Source of the DNA: Clonostachys chloroleuca
Lineage: Eukaryota > Ascomycota > Sordariomycetes > Hypocreales > Bionectriaceae
DNA length: 64,000 nucleotides
Direction of reading: 5' to 3'
NCBI GenBank assembly: GCA_037952775.1
Contig: JBANAY010000004.1
Location: 14,074,001-14,138,000 of the forward strand
A program made the translations under genes and the position numbers. The notes below the pieces were generated by a model that made no database searches, had not been told where the DNA came from, and worked only from the letters and a program-made list of their open reading frames with translations. Below are positions 45,965 to 59,200 of this stretch, piece after piece (the stretch's first letter is position 1; each line of letters starts with the position of its first letter).

Positions 45965-46908
45965 GTGCCTGATAATCGTGCTCGCGTTTCCCTTTCTTCC
46001 AGGCCAAGGGGGTGTTCCGGAGGGGCGTCACTGTCTCTTGGTGGTCATTTGGAATATTCTGCTTTAATGCACATAGGAGGCGTGATGGGGGTTTATTTTG
46101 GTGATGCAAAGCGTCGCGGAGAACCTTGCTGGGAGATTTTATCAATTACGTCCAAGAAATCGTAAAGTAGGTTTATAGGAGTTGCTGAGTTACTGTAGCG
46201 TTGACGAAATATAAAGTCAAAACAGTCTATGAAAATCACCAACTCGTTCCACGTTTTCATCGCGTGAGGAACATGAACAGAACGCAGGATTTCCGCTGAT
46301 CCGGTAGAGATATAATAAAGCTGCCCCCTGCGAGCTATTTTCCAGGAGCCAAGCCAATGGACTTTGTTCGATACCTGTTCGATGGGGCTCAAGAACTTTT
46401 GTAGAAATTTTCTGGAAAGCGCATCAGGCTATCGCAAAATTCCAGACACGATATCCACAAAAAGGGGCACGCCTTAGAACAATTTTCACGTTTCTCCCGC
46501 ATGTTCTTCGTCGGATGTGGCGGGTCGGACGCTTCAGTGGACCCTTCTTATTGATAGCACAAGAAAATTTCAGAATGAGCTCAGCGGAGTTTTTTGGTGC
46601 TTTGATACTCTTTTCAGTTACTTCGCCGACGTCAGCGTCGCATTGGCGCCCCTCCTGACAGACCTAGACAGGGCTCAGATCAACCTTAATTCTCATCCTT
46701 TGCGCCATTGTGGGATCCGAAGGCGCAATTCGTGATCGGCTTGGCTGTTTAAAAAATGGGTTGAGAGCTTCTGTCCGTACATAAGCTTGAAAAAAACAAA
46801 TATAATGGGCGGCGGCGTCTCCCCTTTTCCTTAACTCCACCTGTTCGCCCATCTTGCTTTTCACTCTGGGAAGATTCTCCGCCCCAGCACGTGGCAATCC
46901 CGACAAAG
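45965..46908. other. Intergenic, no gene seen
   Basis: 0.94 kb between two plus-strand membrane-protein genes. Nothing recognisable. Confidence 0.45.
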
Positions 46909-48667
46909 ATGGCTTTTTACAGGAGTGTGTTGTCGCAGATGATCATCTGTGGCCTGGTTGCTCTGCTCGGACCTGGTCTATGGGTTCGTCTCCATCCCCG
47001 CTCGTCTCTCCCCTCGGTGTGAACGGGACCTCGCCGTGCTAACAATTCACGACGCGTGCAGAATGCGAACAACTCGCTTGGTGCCGGAGGAGCACTTGAG
47101 CCTTACCTGGTTTGTGCTGCCGCCCCGTACCGGTTGTTTCCCCGCCTTAGTAGCTGACCATGTTGAATAGGTCAATGCAGGCAACTCGCTTGTGTTTGGG
47201 CTGATGGGCCTGTTTTGTATTTTGTCGCCCATCTTTGTCAATTGGATCGGTGTAAAGAGGACTCTGATTGCTGGTACCCTTGGGTGGTCAGTTTACAGCG
47301 CCTCGCTCTACCAAAATAACCGTTATGGCACTGAGTAGGTTGAACGGAACATCTCCGGCTTGAATCTGTCGCTGACTTGGAGGTTCGCAGATGGTTTGTT
47401 ATTTTCGGAGCCGCTATTTGCGGAGTCAGTGCCGGTTTGTACTGGGCAGCGGAGGGATCCATCATTCTCTCATATCCCGAACACGCCAAGAGAGGCAGAT
47501 ATCTTGCCCTCTGGCTTGCGTTCAAGAACAGTGGCCAGGTAGGTGGTGTGACTAATCTGACGAAGTTGAACCAAACACTAACCTTCCATAGCTCATTGGC
47601 GGTGCCATTAACCTCGGACTGAATGCCAACCGATCCACTGGCGGGAAGGTCTCCTACGTTACCATCTTGGTCTTTGTTGGACTCCAAGCACTCGCCGTTC
47701 CGATTGGATTCGGACTTTCCTCGCCCGAGAAGACAGAGCGATCCGATGGCTCCAAGATTGTCGTCGAGGACCGGACACCCGCAAAGGTGCAGCTCAAGAA
47801 GCTCTGGCAGACCATCACTACACGCCAGATTGGGCTCCTACTCCCCATTTTCTTTTCCAGCTGGTTCTATTGGGTGAGTGATATCAGTTGATTCTGGGAA
47901 CTAACCAACAAATACTAACAGGCGTCGTTCTAGGGTTACGCATCGACATACCTGACTTTATATTTCAGCGTCCGCGCCCGAGCACTTGCATCATTCCTCT
48001 CAGCCATCACTGGTACTCTGGCATGCATTCTTTTCGGCATCTTCCTTGATTCCAACAAACTCACTGTCAAGGTAGACACATATAACCTCACTCATGAGAA
48101 ATTGTACATCATATTGATTGTTCTATCTAGGCTCGTATCCGCTATGGCTTCGTCTTTTCTTGCGGCCTCTTCACCCTCCTCTGGATCTGGGTCCTCATTG
48201 TGCAGCACGGCTTCGAGCAAAAGAAGCCTGCCACTCTGGACTGGTCCTCTCCCGGATTCGGCCGCGCCTTCGGAATCTACATCATGCTCCAGACTTCCGG
48301 CAACATGGTCCAGAATTTCCTCTACTTCCTGGTGGGAACCCTTGGCGATGGGACACTCGAGCTGAGCAGATCTACCGGTCTTCTCAGAGGAGTGGAGAGT
48401 TGGGGCCAGTGTGCTTCATTTGGGATCAGCAGCAGGTAAGATATGCACATTTCTTGAATAATTGATGCTCGTGGCTAACCTTTGAAAAGCAAATTCTCGC
48501 CATTTTACACCACGGTCATCAATGTGATATTCTGGACGCTTAGCCTTTTCCCGGCTGCCGTGACGATCTGGGCGGTTGAGGATAGGAAACAGTACCCAGA
48601 GAGCGAGGTTCGAGAGTACAGTGATAAGGGCGCGGCCGATGCTGGTAGTTCAGAGAAGAATGTGTAG
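46909..48667 (+). CDS. UNC93-like major facilitator transporter, 445 aa
   Basis: Eight exons: 46909-46983, 47062-47109, 47171-47334, 47391-47538, 47592-47873, 47934-48071, 48131-48435 and 48490-48667; phases agree throughout. Family landmarks: RSVLSQMIICG, SLGAGGALEP, FVNWIGVKRTLIAGTLGWSV, YWAAEGSIILSYPEHAKRG, FKNSGQLIGGAINLGLN, and in the second half FYWGYASTYLTLYFSVRA. About 11 membrane segments with a central loop at residues 215-245. Fungal UNC93-like proteins are MFS members of mostly unknown substrate. ATG at 46909 gives an unusually short N-terminus, so an extra upstream exon is possible. Confidence 0.88.
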
Positions 48668-49696
48668 GACAACGGAACCATATCTGACATGGTATCGAAC
48701 ACGTACCTCGACTTGATGTTCGTTAGTGTGTGTTTGTATACTTTGAAGGATCAATATGAATATTCTTTCCATTACGAGCAGTAATTGCCAAAGACTACTT
48801 GATTACAGGCCTATCACAGAGTCCATTACTTCGACGAGGACATTTTTTCTCATCGCCGCTGGTGTTATCTAAATGTAATGGTTAAAGTCCTTGGTTACAT
48901 TGCTAAAAGGCTTGGGGTGGGAATGGCCCACGAGGACACCTAGGCCTCTGCTGATCGACAAAAGATTGGTCACTAGGAATGATGCATTATTATGTTTTAG
49001 TCAGATCCCCAAGTTCAAAGACGGAAAGCGTCAAATTACTCTTGGGTGGTTCAACCCTTGGTGAGCTGTGAGAGTATATAGGTCTTTGGTTGTTTCTGCG
49101 CCCGTAGCAGCTAGATGCGTTATAAATTATTTGGAAGAGAAACGGCAACTAAACTGTCGTGTTCCATTCTCTTGTTTGGTTGGTTTCTCCTAAGAGGAAC
49201 TAACCTCTCTCCTAGCCTGCTGATTAAGTGATTCGACGACTAGGCCAACTGAATTCAGAGATTAGTCTGGCTTAGTTCTTGCCAATTCCTAGCTCAATGA
49301 TATAATTGCTCTTACGTTTTGAGAATCAGAGTTGACTTGGGGAGACTTGTGTTCATGACAACTCTCTGCATATCTAGTCAAGATTTCTAGCGTCTTAGCA
49401 TTACGAAAATAGGCAACAAAGCGAGGGCCGAATCGCCGAGATCCACAATTCCAAGACAGCTCCGAGAGCGAGCGAGTTAACTACGATGCAAAATGAAGGA
49501 AGAAGGCCTCGATTAATTTTCTAGTGATCTGGGCTGAAGGTTCTCCACCGAATACGGAAACCTACTAAAACATTTCATTTGGGTCCCCAACCTAATGATG
49601 CATTGCCTCCTCATTCACAACACCAGGCTTATCTGCTCAAATCCCTTCAGTCCCTGCTGCCTCCCTCGCTGACCAATTCTTCGACAAAGTGATAAA
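48668..49696. other. Intergenic, no gene seen
   Basis: 1.0 kb between two plus-strand genes; no coding signal. Confidence 0.45.
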
Positions 49697-50564
49697 ATGA
49701 ATAGATTGGGAACCATTCTGACCCGAAGACGTCTTAGCACAGTCGTCGGGGCCGCGGTTGTGACGGGCATTGGCGGCTGGGGCACATTCTGGTTCTCAAC
49801 TCGGCACGCGGTTTTTCGACCGCTTCTCGATGACGATCCGCTTGTGCAGAGTCATTTTCATCAGGCCTTCAATCCACATCATAATCAGGCCTTGAGCGAT
49901 ATTTATTCATCGACTATCCGTGTAGAGGATCTCGATCCAAAGTTGGTCAATGATTTCAGGAATGGTGGTTCAAAGTTGATCGAGCGGTACTGCCAGGGAA
50001 TATTTGGCAGATGGGGTAAGAGAGACCGAAAGATCTCGAACCAGCCAATATATGAATATAAACGGGGATTTCTGACCAGCAATCTGAAGCTTTTGCCGTC
50101 CAACGGCGACTCGTACAATCGTTCAGTAGTGCGCAACCTCCGCCGGGAGTGAAGGATGTCACCTCGACCAAAGAAATCCTCAATGATGAGTTTAACCTTG
50201 GTTAGTAGTCATGCCTCGCTCAAGTAACCTCCAAGGTTATTTCTTATGTTGACAACTCGATCTAGGAACGCTAATTTCCAAGGAATTCTCCGTTTTGCAA
50301 AAATCGCCACGCTCAATAATTCTAAGAGGCGGTGAATTCAATCCAAGCAACAAAGGCGGGTTGCGAAAACTCGACGTTCTGTCTGAAATTGAAGTCTCTA
50401 CGAATGAAGATAAGACAGAAATTACCTTCGCTTTCAAGAACATGTTCTTCAGCGGGGAGGGAATGGCCAGTCCACCACCTCTCCCAGAATTTATGACACC
50501 GTTGCATCTGATGTACGCGAAGGCTCTCGCGGCAAATGGCGCTACTAATTGCATGAGGAACTGA
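49697..50564 (+). CDS. Conserved fungal protein with N-terminal membrane anchor, 242 aa
   Basis: Exons 49697-50015, 50090-50200 and 50266-50564. Intron 1 (74 bp, GTAAGA donor, CTGAC branch) restores the family sequence WAFAVQRRLVQ after FGRWG. Residues 1-36 have a basic head and one membrane span (VVGAAVVTGIGGWGTFW), fitting a mitochondrial or ER anchor. DDDPLVQSHFHQAFNP and NGGSKLIERYCQGIFGRW are conserved in many ascomycete hypotheticals. The last 100 residues form a beta-rich domain (RSIILRGGEF, EIEVSTNEDKTEITFAFKNMFF). No function known. Confidence 0.75.
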
Positions 50565-51502
50565 GAATCTTCCGATAAGAAAGGCTCTGGAAAATAGACT
50601 TACAATCATTGACTAGTTGTATCATTTTTTTTGTATTATAGAATTCAAGTCTCTACTCTAATATAGACAGACACCTGGCGTGAGGTTAGGAACTGGGCAC
50701 ATATTACGACCCCGTTAATCTTTCTAGAGAATCCAAATATGAATGGATTTTAGTGAGTTAAAGTGACCAAATGAAATGCTGTGTATTGTATTGAAGCACT
50801 GGAGTTGGACGATGTGCCAGATAAGAAGCTGGTAAGAAATTAGGAACTAACGTTCAACATTCTAGAATACAGACTCTTATGTCCAACTCTTATTCCTGGG
50901 AGCGTACTATCTCCCTAATCTTTTTGATCGGTTTCATATGTAACCGAAACGGCAAGTTACGTTAGTTCTTGCAGGTTCGGATCTCATCCGTACCCAGGTA
51001 GCCAAAGTTGGTATTTGTGATCGCCAAAGGATTGTATTTTCACGCAGGAACGAATTATGTAAGGCATTCCTACGCACCTTTTCTAATTCTATGTCTTAAT
51101 GAGCCATTCCTTCATTGAGACTTATTACTTTTCTTTCATTAACTTTTGCGAGTGACGTCTAACTCCCTTTTATGGCAGTGGTTGCTTGCTTGTTCTGGGC
51201 GGATTCACTCCATTGCTGTTAGCATGGAGTTCAAGGCTCGCGTTATATATTCAAGTTTGGCAGTCTTGAATTCAAAAAGTGAAGAGGGGCATGAGTCTCA
51301 CGGTTGTTACATAAAAAAGGAGAAACCAAAGAGGGAAACCAAAAAGCAAAAGAAAAAACCATCAGGTCACCCTTTCGTGGCTTACGTCCTAACCCGCAAG
51401 CCGACGCCCAACCTTGATCTACCTAATGAGTAACTGCATCAGGGACATCATGTCTTCACCTGGAAAGGAGTCAGGCCGCCTTTACTCGGGGATCCAAAGC
51501 TT
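50565..51502. other. Intergenic, no gene seen
   Basis: 0.94 kb, moderately AT-rich. Separates the conserved genes from the second accessory flank. Confidence 0.45.
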
Positions 51503-54475
51503 TTATACCCATTCATCCAAAAATGCTTTTGTACATGACGCTGCCGTTGCTGCTGAATACCGCTGAAATGCCTTTGTCTTGTGGCTGTCTGCATAGTCGC
51601 AGGCGCTCTTTATCACGATGCAGGGAATAGTTTCCCAAACACCGGCGCCCTCCATTTCGAGGCCCAGAATGCCTTCCTGTTGAGCCAATGCGTCTCGATG
51701 TGCCCCAGACTTCATCACCTTATCTCCTGAGGCGAATAAGCCAATATGAACAGCGGGCTTCGGTGTCCCGCTGATAAGACGATTGCGTGACACTGTTTGA
51801 CCGCAACAGCCCGCCTCTTTGCATGGTAGAGCCCTGTCCTGGTGTTCATATTCCCCGTCGAAAAGGATGTCCAAATTTGTCCCCGGATGGCATGCTTCTA
51901 ATTTTGGCAACTGTTGGAGTGTGTTAAGATACCCATGCATCTTGTCATGAAGCGTCGCTTTTCCTTTGTCGGTTTTCAGCTTCGCCAGAAAGTTGGCGAT
52001 CTGGTTGTTGGGTCTTGGAAGTGAGTCCAAAAGAGTGACCTTTGATTCGAATGACTTTGTGAATTGTCGTCCAAAATCATACTGGACGATACCCTCACTC
52101 ACGATGACATCACCCAGGATAATTTCGTTACGACCCGGTGGAAGAGGTACCGCACCGCAGATACCCACGACAACAGCAAGCTTTATGTTGGGAAATGTTG
52201 CCTTACAACTCGACGCGGCTGAAGCAGCGTGGACTTTCCCCATGCGGCCCATATGAATAAGAACGATGTTGTGCCGGCCCAAGGAGCCAGTGGAATAGGC
52301 GTTGTCATCGCTATCAGATTTGTGATAGCAGGGGTCATCACCGCCCCAGGAATGATCGAAAAGAGCCTTGATGGCGTCCGCCTCGAGGGGAAGGGCGCAA
52401 AATATAGCAATCTCAAAGTCCTCCCCGCTGGTAGGAGACCTCGGTTCCTCTCGTTGTATGGAGATGGCGTGCTTGCTGCCGTTATCGCTGGCATGATCTA
52501 GCTTTGGGTTTATATCCGCGGCAACTGGGACACACTGATTCACCGGGCCATGACTGCCATATGCTAGCGCAGATCCAAGTGGCTTGTTGTCTATTGTCGG
52601 GAACAGTCTAGCCGGGTACCCAAGTACTGCCACCACCCGCTGATGTAGCCATTTTCTTCGGCTGAGATCGGACATTGAAGTGTTCAAATCTGCATTGAAC
52701 TCTAGACAGTTTCTGATGGCTCTGACGAAGGCCTCTAGGTATTGAGAATTGATGTCCCATCTATGGTTCTCAAGTTCTTTTAGTTTCTTTAAGGCATCCA
52801 TGTGACGGTTGTTGAGCCGCTGGTTCTGAGAGTCGGACGATGGAGTGCAAAGAGGTTCACCGAGTCCAATTTCCAGGAGCAATATTCCGAGAGACTGAAT
52901 ACGAGGATACTTATGTATGAGTTGTATTCTATTAATACACTCGGACGCATCGCCATCGCATTCAGTCGCATCCGGATGGAAAGAGACGTAGGCTTTGAGT
53001 GGCACTTTTTTGGGTTCGCGTTGTCCATCTTCCTGTGGCATGAACCATATTGTCTCGCTGCTCCATACTCGATGCATGAGTTCAGAGCTGTAGAACTGCC
53101 AGAAAGACAACGCTATGATATAAGCGAGTGCGAACTTTTCTCTGATAGTAAGCTTGAACTGACACAAGACATTCGACAAAGACATGCCGCTACCAGGGGA
53201 TGGTTTGTGTATCAATACTTCTGCTCTCGACCAGAAAAGATCTCTGCCATGGAGCCTCAGAGAAACACGACATCCATTATTGTCCTGGAAAATCTTGCAG
53301 AATGAGTCAAGTGGCGTATCGTCCACGCCAGTCGAGTCGCGAGATGTGCGATCCGGCCCCGTTTCGTTCGCAAACCTCACCCGAGATTTGTTAGGCTGAA
53401 GAATTGAGGGCTGAGTACTACTACCAACACAAGCTGGTACCTCAATACAGAGGTCTTCCCAAGACCCATTGATAGTTGACGATGTGATGACATCAAACCG
53501 GACGAGATCTTCCTTGCTCTTGAGCTTCATCAAGAATAATCTCGCTGGATGCCACGATGGCGGGTCTTTTGGATCTTGCTGTTTGCAAATACCACAGGGG
53601 GTGTATTTTGCAAGTGCCTGAAACAATGCCTTCTGGGCAGCAGCATGATCCTCGGACTCGGTTTCCTCGCAGTCTCTTTCCCAGCCATTATTTGGGAAAA
53701 AATCGATGATTCTTTGTTTCAAGATTTCAAGGATATCGTCAGGCTCTTTCAGGTAATTGAAGATACTTTTGGTCAGACGTTCTGCCTGCGAGTTATAATC
53801 ATTCCTGGCCCCGTCTTGGTTAAGTTCTTTGCGCCTTTCGTTCTTGACTAGGATCCAGAGGCCTGGAAAACGATCCTTCATCGGCTGTTCCGGTGACCTT
53901 AATTTGCCCTTGGTTTGGATCTGTAGCTTGAATATAGTTAGCGAAATAGCCTACACAATACAGACGAAGATATAAAGGATTGGACAGAGGCTTACCACAC
54001 ACATGTCATCTAGGACCTCCAAGAGACGGTCTACTCGTTTATAGAAATCCTCGTCCGAGTCAAGCCCTACGACTTCTTTGAGGCCAGTCTTGATTGCCGC
54101 TAAGTTTGTTGCAATGCTCAAGCATTTACCACATAGGTGGCCATCTTCCGCAGCCTGGGGAGACCGGGAACTGTGCGGGCACTCGGAGAGGTCTCTTATC
54201 ACCAGACCGACCTTGTCGGCGCAAATTTCGAGCCAGTCAGTTGCCTCTTCTTCGTTAGTTAAAACACGGGCTGCGTCGACAATCGGCTGTGAGTGTGACA
54301 TGCGCGGACAGCTCCCCTCTTCCTCTGCCCATGGGGGTGACAATTTCGAACTTCTCGCTGTGATCATCCGGTCCAACTGTTCTCTCAACTGGAAAGGTTT
54401 CGCTGGCATTTCTTCGGGCTCGCCCTTCAATCCTGGGCCGAAAAGGCGACGCTGAAGCTTCGCCAGCCGTCCCAT
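51503..54475 (-). CDS. DUF7580 plus nucleoside phosphorylase domain protein, 965 aa
   Basis: Exons 53996-54475 and 51503-53920 (75-bp intron). Residues 1-160 are a helical head with cysteines (LCGKCLSIATNLAAI). Residues 160-590 match DUF7580, a fungal domain related to the helical part of NLR-associated proteins (KFALAYIIALSFWQFYSS, MHRVWSSETIWFM, KYPRIQSLGILLLEIGLG). Residues 665-965 are a full PNP_UDP domain: EIAIFCALPLEADAI, NIVLIHMGRMGK, LAVVVGICGAVP, EIILGDVIVSEGIVQYDFG, LGLEMEGAGVW and SACDYADSHK. Glycine-rich, phosphate and ribose motifs are intact, unlike the version in the NLR at 7.5 kb. Such domains cleave purine nucleosides; in fungal NLRs they serve as N-terminal effectors. Here there is no NACHT, so this may be a stand-alone effector or a partner of an NLR elsewhere. 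Confidence 0.85.
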
Positions 54476-54814
54476 TTGGAGAAACGATTGTGGGCGTAGG
54501 GATTTGGCAGCTCCAAAAGCAGCAAAAACTTTCAGAATGTGGCCGTATTTGGTCGCACGGTGACAGTGTCAAGTCTTTCCCCTCAAATTAGCAGCTCAGC
54601 CTGATGATGAGGCAGACTGGGCGGGGTTCAGTAACTCCTCAGAACTTTTGTCATCTGCTGTATATCAGATTACTATAGACCAGCCATTCCAAGTGAAAAT
54701 TGTGGGGCTTCGCTTGATTATGATCCTGTAGACGAATAAGACCTATCGCCCACCCTTCGTTGGTGCCCGAATTTCCCCTCCTCATTTCTTCAAACAACGG
54801 CGTATCTTACTTTG
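54476..54814. promoter_or_regulatory. Shared divergent promoter region
   Basis: 339 bp between the start codons of two head-to-head accessory genes (DUF7580-phosphorylase on minus, zinc-finger/pseudokinase on plus). Too short for two independent fungal promoters of usual size, which suggests joint control. No obvious TATA. Confidence 0.5.
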
Positions 54815-57800
54815 ATGATGGATTTGTCAACGCAGTCTGCTGCACATCTCGCTGAACAGTGCATCGAACGATTTGACCGGACTCTCGAGATACCAGGTCT
54901 CGCGAACAACCAATGGGCCGAAAATCGACGAGCAGACTTCAACCTTTGGGTGGATGGTGTTGGAGCACGGGCGAGGCAGCGCGCCTCTCTCGATAGTAGA
55001 CTCGAATCAAGGCAGGACGATTTATCCCTTATCAAGACCATTCTTTCTAATTTAAAAAGCTATCTAGGACGTTGTCTGATAGTCGCAGAGGGCAATTCGT
55101 TAAGAGAAGCAAAGCTGGATGTTGACGCCGCTATTGACAACCTTGCTCTAATTGCCGTGGCAATTCGCCGGAGTGGACAAAGATCTCGTCTTTTGAAGGC
55201 CGACAGGTTCTTTGATGGTAGCGCTCTGGTAGAACTCGAAATACATTTGACATGCATGGCTTTGCTCAGACGAACTTCGCCCAAAGAAGAGTTTCCAAAG
55301 CACCATGAGGACGACCCTGCCTGGTGGCAGAGCGAGATTGAGGGTGAGCCTACTCCTCTGCAGGACCGATTGATCGAGGCAAATCTTCGGAGACGAAACC
55401 GTTTCCTCTACGCTCAAAGACACTCCAAAAAGCTTGCAATCCAACAGGCGCCGGCAAAGGAACCGGTTGCCATTCTACCCGTTCCTGATCGAGAAGAGGT
55501 TTCGTCTCCGAAACAGATTGGAGTCACAGATCGTCAAGTGTCGGATAATGACGTGCGAGAGATGAAAAATTCTCTGGTATTGGCACCAATGTCTTTAACA
55601 CGCGCATCTGACATCGACAGCAACTTGAATCTGGAAGAGAGGAAGAACGCTTTTCAGGCGTCCAAGACGCAGATAACTTCCATAACTGGGGCAACTGAGT
55701 ACCCCAAGCTTCGAAAACTACCAGTGGAAAGGTCGGGTGACCGTGACATTGAACAAACGAAGCTACAAAAATGTCCTTGCTGTTGCGAGGCCCTACCGCG
55801 TGCAGCAGTGGCTTCCAAGAATGCTTGGAAGTGAGTTTCAACGATCCTTTGCCATTTGTTCCATTCTCACCTACACTAGAAAACACCTCTCTGGAGACGT
55901 TCGCCCGTACACTTGTATTTCTGAAGACTGCCCATCGCCACTTGTCTTGTACTCGACACGAGCAGAATGGGAGGATCATATGAAAAAAGAGCATCCGAAG
56001 AAGTGGAAATGTCAACTTTGTAATAGTGCTGAAAAGTTCCTGTTCTCTAAAGTTGACAAGTTGGTTGAGCATGTGAGACAGAAACACATGGATTCGTTCT
56101 TAGAGGAAAATCTGGAGGCGGTGCAGCTCTGGCCATCAACCTTCACCATCGGGCTCGATACATGCCCATTATGCCGTTCAGCAGGCCCACTTGATGATCC
56201 AACGTTGGTCGACCACGTTTTGGAACACACGCATGAATTTGCACTTCTTGCACTCCCCTGGGCGGACTTGCCAATCGAGGGGTTGACCATTTCGGACTTC
56301 TTCGATTTCGGGTGCTTGAAACCTGTGGAACCTATTTTTTTATCTTCTCTGTCTCTGACCTCTTCTCAAAGTGACGGCCACAGCGGCGAGGAACACGGCC
56401 TGCTGCAGAGCAAGGTGGAGCCTTCTACCACGGCGGAGTCAGCTATTCAAACAGTTCAGTCACCAATCCTTACTTGGCTTGAAGGACTGGATATGCCAGG
56501 ACCCGAGGAACGGGACGACTCAGTCGCTGTATTAGACAAACTCAAGGATTGCCGCACAGAAAATAGCGGCAATAGGAGAGACGACCACTTTGTTAGGAGC
56601 CCTTACTTCGCTTCCGACTCTGAGGCCTCAACACAAGATGCTCAATTGTCTAAGGACCCTTCCTTCGTGTCCGAGTCTGAAGCGTCGACACAAGACTCAC
56701 AAAGAGATGGAAGTTCAAGTTCTAGCGCCTGGGCTGAAGAAGAAGAACTACTCGAAGTTCGCGAGATTCGGGACCATGGAGAGGAGCTCCATTATGACGA
56801 TTTCCCGCCACAACGTCGCCGGATTCCAGACCCTGAGAAATGGACTCAGGTCGACGATCTGATCCGCGAAATTCGGCTGGCGTTTGATGCAGCAAAAGTA
56901 CGGTACCAGTTTGACGCCTCTAATTACTTTGTCCCCCGAAGTAAATTTGCCGAGATTATGAAGCCTCAAAAGGTTCTCGAACTTGTCCACGGGTTGAAGT
57001 GCTTCCAAGACAAGTCTAATGAGCAAAAGCAACAAATTGCCCAGGATATCTGTTTCGGCTCAAATAACCAACGTCCTTCGCTTAAGGTACTCGGCGCCTT
57101 GGTTGCTAGCAATCAAGTGGAGGACCTTGCCCGACACATCCAGAATGGCCTAACCGACGGCTGCCTACCATTAAGGCAATATGGCGACAACAAGTTCTAC
57201 CATTGCTGGCAATGCTCTGACTCAAACCACACCGCCGCGATGAACGATCCAAATGATGCTGCCGATGATCGGGAAACATTTGCCCAATGGACTAAGAAAC
57301 TTATACCTCCTTATATTAGGTACCAACTGGGTCTAGGTTTACATTGCCATTACATATTCGAGGATGGCAACTGCCTTCCTATTGAATCTAGTGAGGAAAT
57401 TATCCCTGGCCAGAGGAATCCGGGGTCGAAGTGGGGGAATGGCAGTTATGAAGGCTTCAGCGAAGTTTCCAGGGTCAAGATCCATGATTCCCATCACAGT
57501 CTTGAAGACAACGGGGTACGTTTTTTCCCGCGCTATCTCCCCCTCATAAGATGCTTCCGTTCTCACCTTGGAACTCCAGATGCGAAATTCTCGAGGGTAC
57601 TACGCGCTTAAAAAGTTGACGTCTCACGACCGAAAGGATTTCGAGTTAGAGCTTGCCACATTGCTCTACACAGCGGACCGCAATCGTAACAGAGAGCACA
57701 TGATTCAATTGCTTGCAACATTTGAAGAGGTGAACTCTAGGGACCGTCAGTCTACTTATTATCTGCTCTTTGATTTTGCTGAAGGGAACTTGGAGGATTT

Positions 57801-58521
57801 TTGGCAATCGAATGAATCCCTGGTTCAAGACAAGTCTCACTGCCTCTGGATGGCTGAGCAGTTTCTGGGACTCGGCAAGGCACTTGAGAATGTTCATAAT
57901 GGCCGTCGAAGATTGCGACTGCCCCATAATGGCGTCGATTCCAAAAGCCACGGCGGCCGGCACGGAGATATCAAGCCCAGCAGCATTCTTTTTTTTAAGC
58001 TCCAAGGAGAGCCACATCTTGCCTTCGCGGAATTTGGTCTTGATGTCTCTCGCTCCAGGCAGGATCCCGAAAAGCTGGGTCAAGCAGGGACATACCGGTC
58101 ACCAGAGTTTGATCTTCCCGGCGGGTTGGTGGGGCCGAGATCCGATGTGTACAGCCTCGGCTGTGTCTTTCTAGAGTACATCACCTGGTTTCTTCGTGGC
58201 CCTGTTCTCGAGAGGTTTTCAGAGGAGAGAAGCGAGACGGATATCTACGGCTTCGATGCAGATACCTTCTTCACAATCAAGGGCGATGAACAGAATACAG
58301 CGGTGATCAAGCCTGCGGTGAAAGGCTGGATTGAGAGTTTGAAGGAAGAGGCGGCTTGCAGCTGGTACTTGATTCGCATGCTTGCACTCGTCGAAACCAA
58401 GATGATGCGAGTGGACAAGGACAAGAGAATCAGCACGAGGGCTCTTGTCAAGAAGCTGGAAACGCTTAGGAGAATTTGTCAGCGAACCCCTTCATTTTAT
58501 ACCGAGAACTGGAAACAGTAA
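54815..58521 (+). CDS. AcuF-type zinc-finger protein with C-terminal pseudokinase, about 1197 aa
   Basis: Exons 54815-55830, 55880-57515 and 57580-58521; introns 49 and 64 bp, in phase. Residues 1-310 form the helical N-terminal domain common to fungal zinc-finger/ankyrin recognition proteins. C2H2-like fingers follow (CPCCCEAL, RPYTCISEDC, WKCQLCNS, TCPLCRSAGP) with the marker HTHEFALLALPWADLP, the pattern Pfam ties to AcuF-like zinc fingers. A Ser/Glu-rich linker leads to a kinase fold: glycine loop GNGSYEGFSEV, lysine in YYALKKL, HGDIKPSSILFF, then EFG where DFG is expected, and GTYRSPEFDLPGG with SDVYSLGCVFLEY. Loss of the DFG aspartate and of the catalytic-loop asparagine points to a pseudokinase that may act as a scaffold. 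No frameshift. Codon use resembles the neighbours. Confidence 0.82.
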
Positions 58522-58539
58522 GTTTGCCCTAGGTGGTGC

Positions 58540-59200
58540 TGGTCAATGAGGTATAATATATTATATAGAAGGCGCTCATTTCGACAATATATAATAGATA
58601 GAGCTATAGCTGAGCTATGCTTAGACTAATCAGAATAGGTATAAAGTATTACTTTTCTATATTATGTAAGAGTTATGATAGGAAAGTAATAACTGGGAAG
58701 CTGTAAATAAAGGTATAGAGACCTCGGGGAATCTTTACTGATATAGTTTAAATCCTCCCAGGGTTATTATTATCTTCGGTGATGAGTTTCATCTGGTAGA
58801 AAGGCTTATCGGGAGTTCTGGTCGCTTCGGTAGCAGCAGTAAGGGTCGAGGAGAAAGTCGAGTTTTGCTCTATGGCCAGTTCACCTCATGTTTAATAACA
58901 ACGTGCTCCTAAATTATTTATAGCAGACAGTCAGCTTTTTAATATAGTAACTAATAAAATCTGAATAGTCCTTGGCGAAACTATTAGCTTAAGACTATAG
59001 ATAGTATAGATATACCTTCTAGTTAAAATAGATTCAGGTTCAATAATATCTTTAGATTATTCAATTAGAGATATTAAAAAGCCTCGAGGTAATAGATAGT
59101 ACTTTCTATAGAACTAAAGGTTTAATAGAAAGAGATATATTAGATAATTAAGATCTAAAAGAGATATAATAAATATATATATGTATAGAAAAAATACTCG
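58540..59200. repeat. AT-rich block, probable RIP-mutated relic
   Basis: Dense in TATA, TAGATA and AATAATA words with almost no CpG and no open frame. It differs sharply from the flanking genes. The composition fits a mobile element mutated by RIP beyond recognition; the element type cannot be told. Confidence 0.55.
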
